This document shows, in pieces, positions 14,874 through 19,457 of a DNA stretch of 19,457 nt. The DNA comes from an uncultured Candidatus Saccharibacteria bacterium (GTDB lineage Bacteria; Patescibacteriota; Saccharimonadia; Saccharimonadales; Saccharimonadaceae), in NCBI GenBank assembly GCA_947427985.1, contig CANEKB010000009.1, positions 1-19,457 on the forward strand. The letters run 5' to 3'. Under the pieces are notes generated by a model. That model was not told the origin of the DNA, made no database searches, and saw only the letters and a program-made list of their open reading frames with translations. The stretch's first letter is position 1; each line of letters begins with the position of its first letter. A program made the translations under genes and the position numbers.

Positions 14874-14914
14874 AACCGCTCCCTGTTCGCAGGGGGCGGT
14901 TTTCTTTCGTTTTT
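14874..14914 (+). terminator. Strong rho-independent terminator
   Basis: Twelve-base-pair stem (AACCGCTCCCTG with CAGGGGGCGGTT, one G-U pair) closed by the stable tetraloop TTCG, then TTTTCTTTCGTTTTT. It ends whatever transcript crosses 14604-14873. Confidence 0.9.
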
Positions 14915-15005
14915 ATTTATTTTGCTATCCTGTCCGCCCCTATCGTAGCTCATGACACCCCTCCAGAGCTTTACTATCCACTAACTCCAACCTATCCATC
15001 CCATC

Positions 15006-15030
15006 AAAAAACACCCCTTCGGGTGTTTTT
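15006..15030 (-). terminator. Terminator of rpsO
   Basis: AAAAACACCC and GGGTGTTTTT around a four-base loop, with a T-run on the minus strand, three bases past the rpsO stop. The hairpin is symmetric and could also act on plus-strand transcripts. Confidence 0.88.
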
Positions 15031-15032
15031 CG

Positions 15033-15299
15033 CTATTTACGTAGACCAAGCGTCGCAATGGTTTTCTTGTAAAGCTCGAAGTTTGTGCGCTCAAGATATT
15101 TCAGCAACTTCTTGCGCTGCCCGACCATCTGCATCAAGCCTCGCTTTGCCATGAAATCATGCTTGTTTTCCTTGACGTGCTCGGTCACTTCCTTGATCCG
15201 CTCCGTCAAGATCGCCACCTGCACCTCAGGAGAACCCACATCTTCCTTGCTGCGCGCGGTCTTCGCCATCGCCTTGGCTTTATTCTCTCTAGTAATCAT
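15033..15299 (-). CDS. rpsO: Ribosomal protein S15
   Basis: Primary binding protein of the 16S rRNA central domain. Its 88 residues match the usual 88-89. Characteristic regions: DVGSPEVQVAILTERIKEVTEH, then KHDFMAKRGLMQMVGQRKKLLKYL, corresponding to the helix-loop that grips the rRNA. It starts at ATG 15299, nine bases after an extended -10 box with a good -35, so the leader is about two bases; the GAGGG there would lie mostly upstream of the mRNA start. Such a short leader leaves no room for the S15-binding mRNA fold known in E. coli. It is a single-gene transcript ended by its own terminator. It keeps its order relative to truB upstream and pnp downstream. Confidence 0.97.
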   Translation of the reverse strand: MITRENKAKAMAKTARSKEDVGSPEVQVAILTERIKEVTEHVKENKHDFMAKRGLMQMVGQRKKLLKYLERTNFELYKKTIATLGLRK

Positions 15300-15308
15300 A
15301 TGTCCCTC

Positions 15309-15337
15309 ATTATATCACATCTCCCACCTCGAGACAA
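15309..15337 (-). promoter_or_regulatory. Promoter of rpsO
   Basis: TTGTCT (15332-15337), 17-base spacer, TGATATAAT with hexamer at 15309-15314. Cassette D begins 55 bases upstream on the opposite strand. Confidence 0.78.
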
Positions 15338-15393
15338 TACCGATTTCGCAAAAATCTCAAAATCCCGACTTTCCCCCGTTTCTTCCTCGCTTC

Positions 15394-15594
15394 GTCCGCA
15401 GCGGGTTCTTACTGGTTTGGAATGGCCATACTAACAATGGTGGCTGGATGGGGTACTTAGCCAACTACTGGTCAGCACTCGCATATTCAAACGAACGCAA
15501 TGCTTATTATCAATATATAATTCCAAACGCTGGTTATGGCGCACAAGCCTGGATCCGTGCCGCTAGCTTCTCCCTCCGTTGTCTAGCCATATAG
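15394..15594 (+). pseudogene. Cassette D: C-terminal fragment of a FISUMP-like domain
   Basis: 66 residues from VRSG (GTC at 15394) to SLRCLAI and TAG. The core reads LANYWSALAYSNERNAYYQYIIP, the YWS...AYY pattern of the family. A longer open frame runs in from 15085, but that part is antisense to rpsO and its promoter and is not a gene. There is no promoter and no ribosome site at the cassette head. The region is rich in Asn, Tyr, Trp and Gly, the composition of variable carbohydrate- or protein-binding tips. The tail form (TA insertion) is identical to that of cassette B. It is divergent from rpsO. Confidence 0.72.
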
Positions 15595-15612
15595 AGTAAT
15601 CAAGGGAGGATG
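15571..15612 (+). repeat. Conserved cassette tail, copy D
   Basis: Plus-strand tail, I-stop form with the TA insertion, ending AATCAAGGGAGGATGA. It is indistinguishable from copy B over the whole tail. Confidence 0.9.
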
Positions 15613-15687
15613 ACATTAAACCGCCACCAGAACACCAAAAGCCGTTTTAATAAAAACCCGACCTTTAATCCAAGAGTTTTAGGCAAG

Positions 15688-15764
15688 CCCTTGACTCGCT
15701 ATTCAGTTAGTGTTAGACTAGAGATACATGTTATTGATCGCTATCTTTTACGGATAGCGATTTT
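15688..15764 (+). ncRNA. Promoter plus hairpin mini-unit between cassettes D and E
   Basis: TTGACT (15691-15696), 17-base spacer and TGTTAGACT (hexamer 15714-15719) form a promoter. About eight bases later ATG opens a nine-codon frame (MLLIAIFYG, stop at 15755-15757). A perfect nine-base-pair hairpin (ATCGCTATC, 15737-15745, with GATAGCGAT, 15753-15761) followed by TTT covers most of that frame. The predicted transcript is only about 40-50 bases. It may be a tiny RNA, an attenuator leader, or the broken front of a lost gene. The rest of 15613-15923 shows no gene. Confidence 0.35.
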
Positions 15765-15924
15765 GATTGTGATTCTAACGAACCACAACCGAAAGGTAAT
15801 CATCATACCTCAAATCCTTTCCTATTAAATTGCTTCGGCTCTGGCGGCGTAGTATCAGAGTAGCACGCTCTAAACAAAAATAACAAGCACAGCCGTTTTT
15901 GAATTGTAAAGACTATAGCACCTC

Positions 15925-16095
15925 GTCCGCAGCGGAGGTACGGACGACTCTGGGCGAATAATATTTTTCTGGATTAACTGGGCTGGAACTTCAAGCTATG
16001 CCTCGCGTTTTCAATCGCGATCCCCTTCTGTTACTCCTAATGATAGTGGTAGGCGATTCTTTACCTATTCCCTCCGTTGTCTAGCCATAGAGTAA
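15925..16095 (+). pseudogene. Cassette E: C-terminal fragment of a FISUMP-like domain
   Basis: Shortest copy: 56 residues from VRSG (GTC at 15925) to SLRCLAIE and TAA, without any start codon in frame at the head. The core reads IIFFWINWAGTSSYASRF, then SVTPND before the tail, preserving the W, SY and P positions seen in the others. It lies on the plus strand, convergent with truB. The 15691 promoter points toward it, but a hairpin intervenes. Its tail runs straight into a 139-bp inverted-repeat element starting about 32 bases later. Confidence 0.7.
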
Positions 16096-16109
16096 TCAAG
16101 AGAGGATGA
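16069..16109 (+). repeat. Conserved cassette tail, copy E
   Basis: Plus-strand tail, IE-stop form, ending AATCAAGAGAGGATGA. Confidence 0.9.
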
Positions 16110-16141
16110 AGAAATAAGTACAAGAACAAGCTAAGCATACG

Positions 16142-16280
16142 CATGCTAGTTGGTTTTAGACATTCTGAGACCTTGGCGCTACGACGCCTCGGGCTGAGCC
16201 GGGTCCGATTCAGCGAGCGTAAGCGAGTCGATGAGGAGAGGCTCACCCAGGTTGAAGAAAGTCTAAAACCAACTAGCATG
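16142..16280. repeat. 139-bp element with perfect 20-bp inverted ends
   Basis: CATGCTAGTTGGTTTTAGAC (16142-16161) is exactly reverse-complemented at 16261-16280. Pairing continues inward with mismatches (TTCT, ACCT), and TGAGCC (16195-16200) pairs with GGCTCA (16240-16245) near the tip. The whole unit can fold into one long hairpin. There is no T-run on either side, so it is not a standard terminator. A MITE-like element or a structured RNA are both possible; I see no obvious target-site duplication. Confidence 0.75.
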
Positions 16281-16304
16281 AAGTATATTTAGATGTTCTT
16301 TCCC

Positions 16305-17135
16305 TTATTTCTCAATCTTCCTTGCATCCTCCACCCTATACTCCCCCACCTGCGTCCGCCGGAGCTCCGTAAGATATCCCCCTACCCCTAACGCCTTCCC
16401 GATATCTTCCCCTAGCGCCCGAATATACGTCCCACTCGACACCTTGCATCGTATCGTCAATTCCGGCCACTCATATTTCAAAATTTCAATTTCATAAATC
16501 TTGACTTTTCTCGTCGGCATTTCCACTTGCTTCCCCTCTCGTGCCAGTTTATATGCCCTTTGTCCATTGATCTTCACTGCCGAATATGCCGGTACTGTCT
16601 GCTCAATCTCCCCCACGAACCCCGCCACGACCTCCTCAACCCGAGCCCTTGAAGGAGAAATGTCTGCTTGGCTATACCCAGCTTGGTAATTTTCTTTTCG
16701 GAAATCTCCGGAGCTTACGAGCGAGGATGAAGATGCGCCGCACCCGTAACAACGGGATGCGGCGAGATCGTGTCCCGACGAAGACAAATTATCAAGCTGG
16801 GCACGATTAAACGGTATGATTTCTCCTTCAATGTCTCCAGTTGACGACACCATCCCTAGCCTTATCGTCGCAACATACTCCTTGTCCAGCTTCAAGAACT
16901 CATTCGCTCGCTTCGTCCCTTTGCCAGTTAATAAAATCAAAAGTCCCGTCGCAAACGGATCTAGTGTCCCCGTATGCCCTACTTTCACCTTTCTCCGTTT
17001 CTGTCGTACAACACCGTCTTTACCCTTCACCTCAACCATTCCAGCCTGCTCTGACAATTCTCTTCGCACTCGCGCCACCACACCAAACGAGCTCACTCCT
17101 GCTGGTTTGTCAACTAGTAAGATTTCATTATTCAT
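16305..17135 (-). CDS. truB: tRNA pseudouridine-55 synthase TruB with internal insert
   Basis: Converts U55 of tRNA to pseudouridine in the T-loop. Seen: LLVDKPAGVSSF (6-17), the catalytic motif VGHTGTLDPFATGLL with nucleophile Asp59, STGDIEGE (98-105), QTVPAYSAVKINGQRAYKLAREG (about 179-201), and VSSGTYIRALGEDIGKALG near the C-terminus. Residues 116-160 form an insert not usual in TruB, rich in Ser, Gly and Ala with two Cys, encoded by DNA containing a strong palindrome. I use ATG 17135 (276 residues): it is six bases after an extended -10 and starts just before the LLVDKP motif. A TTG at 17174 would also be in frame but lies upstream of that promoter. The enzyme should be active because the insert falls between core motifs. 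Confidence 0.93.
   Translation of the reverse strand: MNNEILLVDKPAGVSSFGVVARVRRELSEQAGMVEVKGKDGVVRQKRRKVKVGHTGTLDPFATGLLILLTGKGTKRANEFLKLDKEYVATIRLGMVSSTGDIEGEIIPFNRAQLDNLSSSGHDLAASRCYGCGASSSSLVSSGDFRKENYQAGYSQADISPSRARVEEVVAGFVGEIEQTVPAYSAVKINGQRAYKLAREGKQVEMPTRKVKIYEIEILKYEWPELTIRCKVSSGTYIRALGEDIGKALGVGGYLTELRRTQVGEYRVEDARKIEK
16736..16764. repeat. GC-rich palindrome inside truB insert
   Basis: CGCCGCA (16736-16742) pairs with TGCGGCG (16758-16764) and CCCGT (16743-16747) with ACGGG (16752-16756), with one bulged base and a four-base loop. It sits in frame within the extra ~45-residue segment of TruB. Confidence 0.75.
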
Positions 17136-17141
17136 GTCAAA

Positions 17142-17150
17142 ATTATACCA
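17142..17150 (-). promoter_or_regulatory. Extended -10 promoter of truB, leaderless start
   Basis: TGGTATAAT (hexamer 17142-17147), then six bases to ATG 17135. Confidence 0.6.
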
Positions 17151-17186
17151 TAGCCCCCAGTCTTTACCTCGCAAAACCTACTGCCA

Positions 17187-18899
17187 CTACGCCATGTTCG
17201 GAGGCATCTGCACTGGCGGTAAGCTCGGCGGCATCATGCCCTGCCCCGCAGTCGGCGCTGGCGGTGGCGGCAATACGCCATCAAACGGGTTCATCACCGG
17301 CTCCGCCACAGGTCGCAAACCTTCCCCTTGCGCATTCACTGCCAATTTTTGTGCTGGAGCCGCCATCTGCGCCCCCGTCTGTTCATCCGTCGCTAGCTGG
17401 TCCAAGGTTGGATTCGGTGGCATCGCTGCCGTTGTCGAATTCACTACCTTCGCCGTTACTGGCGCCGGCTCCGCTAAAGCCTGTTCCATCAGCGCCGCAT
17501 AATCTTTCGGCTCTTCCGGCGCTGGTCGTTCCACTGCTGTACCCACCTGCGGTGCTACTGCTTGCGCCGGAGCCGCACTTACCATCTCGCGCGCCGGCCC
17601 CGCAATACTATTCATAGGATCAGCCGTCGCCGCTCCATTCGCCACGCTAGCCCCATTTGCATTATCCAAGATTCCATGTGTAGGCTGACTAACTGTCATT
17701 CCATTTGGCAAATTCGCCCCCGTTGCCCCTGCACTCTCTGCCGAAACATTCTCTACCGTTCCCGCTTCATTCGCCGCCACCGGCAACACCGGCGCCACTA
17801 CTGGCCCCGACACATCAACCGCTGGTCCCGTCGTCATCTCAGCTGGCGCTGGTCCCGTCGGAGTCGTATTCATTCCCTGAACAATCTGCGCTGCCGGATT
17901 CATCATCGAATTTGCCGCCGCAGTCCCGCTACTCACACTAGTCGCTCCTCCTGCTACGTCATTCCCTGGCACCGCATTCACATCCAATCCGTTTCCGCTA
18001 TTATTCACTACGAAGTCCCCCGAAGCGTTCGCTCGGCGCATCGCCTCCGCTTGGGTCTCATCATGTTCATTCTGAATGATCTGATTATCTACCACATTCG
18101 CCGAAATTAACTGTTGATCCGCCCCCATCGTCATCAATTTCGAAGCCAAGCTCAAAGTTTCCGAGGTTGTTCGGTTATTAGAAAATCTTTGTGTTGCTGC
18201 GACAATACCAGTGAGCAACGCTGTCGCGATATCTGCGTCCAGCTTTGCATCCGAACCTTGCACCGCAAAAATCAATTCCGTCACCATCTCCGACACCGAG
18301 CTCGCCGCCGGGTTGCTCCATTCGATCTCACCGAACCTTCCCGGTTCGCCCGTCGTAATATCCACTGCCGAAGCATCGTGCATAATTCGCCCGTGCTCGG
18401 CCAAAGCATCATCCAGATCTGCCACCGAGCGTACATTTAACCCAATCACGAAATCCACATTATAATCACCATAAGAATATGACAAATCCTGCTCGGTAAT
18501 CTTCGTCTTATATGGCGTGATAAACACCTTCACGAAGTCCCCATCCAGTTTATAACGCAGATGATCCGCCTTGTCTTTACTCAAAGCAATAATAAAATCC
18601 TGCAGACTATCAGTGTCAGTCTCAAAGGTTTCTTCCGGTCGCAGGAATGCTAGCGCGTCTGGCGTGCGCCCTGAATAGATCGCTGTCGTATGTTTCTGAA
18701 TCCCATCCAGAAACAACGCCAAACCAATCGCCGCCGCAATCTCGTCCACCGACGGATCTCGCGACAAAGCTACCAAAATATTTTCCGAATTCTTAATCTT
18801 GTCCGCAATTTTGCGCACAAAATCCGCTTGCGCCGCTGGCACCGGCGCTACTAGAGGAATCTTATCTGAATTATTTGATTTTTTATTTTGGTCTTGCAT
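17187..18899 (-). CDS. DHH-like protein with lost catalytic motifs and Pro/Ala-rich tail
   Basis: 570 residues. The N-terminal ~290 follow the DHH/NrnA (RecJ-like phosphoesterase) pattern in order: LSRDPSVDEIAAAIGLALFL (45-64) at the place of HxxPDxDaiGS; AVDITTGEPGRFGEIEWSNPAASSVSEMVTELI (178-210) at the place of DHH...fg...assvsE; and LTGIVAATQRFSNNRTTSETL (229-249) at the place of tGI..DTG.F....T. In each the metal ligands are mostly gone (PSVD for PDxD, DIT for DHH, AATQ for DTG), so it is probably catalytically dead. The remaining ~280 residues are low-complexity Ala, Pro, Val, Gly, Asn and Met, ending in PPPPAPTAGQ and PPSLPPVQMPPNMA, likely disordered. In many bacteria an nrnA-type gene precedes truB, which fits its position here. 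A role in nucleotide binding or scaffolding is a guess. Confidence 0.72.
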   Translation of the reverse strand: MQDQNKKSNNSDKIPLVAPVPAAQADFVRKIADKIKNSENILVALSRDPSVDEIAAAIGLALFLDGIQKHTTAIYSGRTPDALAFLRPEETFETDTDSLQDFIIALSKDKADHLRYKLDGDFVKVFITPYKTKITEQDLSYSYGDYNVDFVIGLNVRSVADLDDALAEHGRIMHDASAVDITTGEPGRFGEIEWSNPAASSVSEMVTELIFAVQGSDAKLDADIATALLTGIVAATQRFSNNRTTSETLSLASKLMTMGADQQLISANVVDNQIIQNEHDETQAEAMRRANASGDFVVNNSGNGLDVNAVPGNDVAGGATSVSSGTAAANSMMNPAAQIVQGMNTTPTGPAPAEMTTGPAVDVSGPVVAPVLPVAANEAGTVENVSAESAGATGANLPNGMTVSQPTHGILDNANGASVANGAATADPMNSIAGPAREMVSAAPAQAVAPQVGTAVERPAPEEPKDYAALMEQALAEPAPVTAKVVNSTTAAMPPNPTLDQLATDEQTGAQMAAPAQKLAVNAQGEGLRPVAEPVMNPFDGVLPPPPAPTAGQGMMPPSLPPVQMPPNMA

Positions 18900-18918
18900 A
18901 AAACCGCCTTATACTCCC

Positions 18919-18947
18919 ATTGTAGCACACATCTCTTAAAAAGTCAA
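18919..18947 (-). promoter_or_regulatory. Promoter of the DHH-like gene
   Basis: TTGACT (18942-18947), 17-base spacer and TGCTACAAT (hexamer 18919-18924): the most consensus-like promoter in the window. A leader of roughly 13 bases includes AAGGCGG, a possible ribosome site. Confidence 0.8.
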
Positions 18948-18995
18948 TGCTTATTCCTTACGAAATCCCGCTTTTCCGCAAACCATATTGCACCA

Positions 18996-19457
18996 CTATT
19001 TTAGCTTTCGCGCCAGATTCCTCTCCGAAAATTGCCCTAAGCTCATCAGCACCGTTACTGGCGCTACCGCAATCATTATCGCCGCCAAAATCAGCTCCCA
19101 TTTGTTCAGCCCTATCAGGATAATCGCCTGCTCCGGCATCCCTAACCCTAGAGTAAAGGCTTGCGACAGCGCTGCTCCGTTCACTAAGTTCACGATTAGC
19201 GTTAATACCGTCGCCGACACTATCGCAAATACCGCCGCCAGTAGGCTTAACATCACGAGATAAACCACATAAATCCCCACTACTTGCCCTTTTGTCGCTC
19301 CATTCGCGCGGTACAGCGCAATCACTTTCGTATCTTGCCCTACCAGCCTCAGATAAGTCGTTAGCATCACAATTACCCCGATACCCGCTAATACGATCGC
19401 TACCACATCAAACACCGTCCAAACCGTCTTAAACGTCGCCACTACCGCAAACGGATC
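18996..19457 (-). CDS. FtsX-like ABC transporter permease, C-terminal part
   Basis: The frame is open from the right window edge to TAA at 18996 (153 residues in the window, N-terminus missing). It has at least three strong membrane segments (about VVAIVLAGIGVIVMLTTYL, VVYLVMLSLLAAVFAIVSA and LILAAIMIAVAPVTVLMSL). Between the first two lies IALYRANGATKGQV, the signature of the FtsX/MacB/LolE permease C-terminal domain, where an R/KxxGA loop contacts the ATPase. Such proteins pair with an ATP-binding partner for mechanotransmission or export rather than simple import. The partner and the large extracytoplasmic domain would lie outside the window. Which subfamily it belongs to cannot be decided. 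Confidence 0.82.
   Translation of the reverse strand, partial: DPFAVVATFKTVWTVFDVVAIVLAGIGVIVMLTTYLRLVGQDTKVIALYRANGATKGQVVGIYVVYLVMLSLLAAVFAIVSATVLTLIVNLVNGAALSQAFTLGLGMPEQAIILIGLNKWELILAAIMIAVAPVTVLMSLGQFSERNLARKLK

Noticed and set aside
15085..15393. Long plus-strand open frame leading into cassette D
   Set aside because: It is antisense to rpsO and its promoter; only the part from VRSG onward shows family features.
16061..16279. Minus-strand frame of 72 codons across the foldback element and cassette E tail
   Set aside because: It reads the inverted repeat and the tail on the wrong strand; Ser/Arg-rich translation with no ribosome site.
16142..16280. Possible CRISPR repeat or tracr-like RNA because of GGTTTTAGAC
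   Set aside because: Only one inverted pair, no direct-repeat spacing and no cas genes.
16841..17617. Long plus-strand frames opposite truB and the DHH-like gene
   Set aside because: Pro/Ser/Leu-rich shadow frames of GC-biased coding DNA with no start signals.

Overview
The window looks like part of a reduced-genome Patescibacteria (CPR) chromosome, most likely Candidatus Saccharibacteria (TM7). This rests on three things: a type IV pilus locus built from diverged, fused-looking subunits; TGA used as an ordinary stop codon (pilM, pilO, tlyA), which argues against the recoded Gracilibacteria/SR1; and several transcripts that appear leaderless. Taxonomy is inferred, since there is no rRNA here. 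Nearly every gene is on the minus strand; the exception is a small plus-strand gene at 14049-14603.

Layout. Read on the minus strand from right to left: the C-terminal part of an FtsX-like ABC permease (18996-19457); a degenerate DHH-family protein (17187-18899); truB (16305-17135); rpsO (15033-15299); pnp (11619-13793); and a TlyA/FtsJ-type rRNA methyltransferase (10201-10896). The truB-rpsO-pnp order is the common bacterial one, but here the genes are pushed apart by accessory DNA. The type IV pilus locus follows: pilM-pilN-pilO-(calcium-loop protein)-pilB as one overlapping operon (10169-4534), then pilT-pilC (4187-1555), a pilin gene (1476-850) and pilD (725 to beyond the left edge). Together these would make an extendable and retractable pilus: PilD processes pilins, PilB and PilT drive extension and retraction through PilC, and PilM/N/O form the alignment complex. 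Two consecutive proteins, PilO and its neighbour, carry four Cys-bracketed EF-hand loops, so calcium probably matters for this machine.

The striking feature lies between the genes. Five promoterless cassettes (4310-4511, 10953-11145, 11160-11372, 15394-15594, 15925-16095, on both strands) each encode only the last 56-70 residues of a FISUMP-like (Fibrobacter succinogenes major paralogous) C-terminal domain. All start with the DNA word TCGTCCGCAGCGG (VRSG) and end with a nearly identical ~41-bp tail that encodes SLRCLAI(E), the stop codon, and a foldable motif. The interiors are almost entirely different. Constant ends around hypervariable cores, dispersed as silent copies, are what a cassette-donor system for varying a surface protein would look like. 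No complete recipient gene is in the window. Gene conversion, a diversity-generating retroelement and a mobile cassette are competing explanations.

Other accessory structure includes a 139-bp element with perfect 20-bp inverted ends next to truB, palindromes inside the truB and tlyA coding regions, a long stem-loop in the pnp leader, a promoter-hairpin mini-unit between two cassettes, and a ~270-nt unexplained 3' region with a strong terminator after the plus-strand gene.
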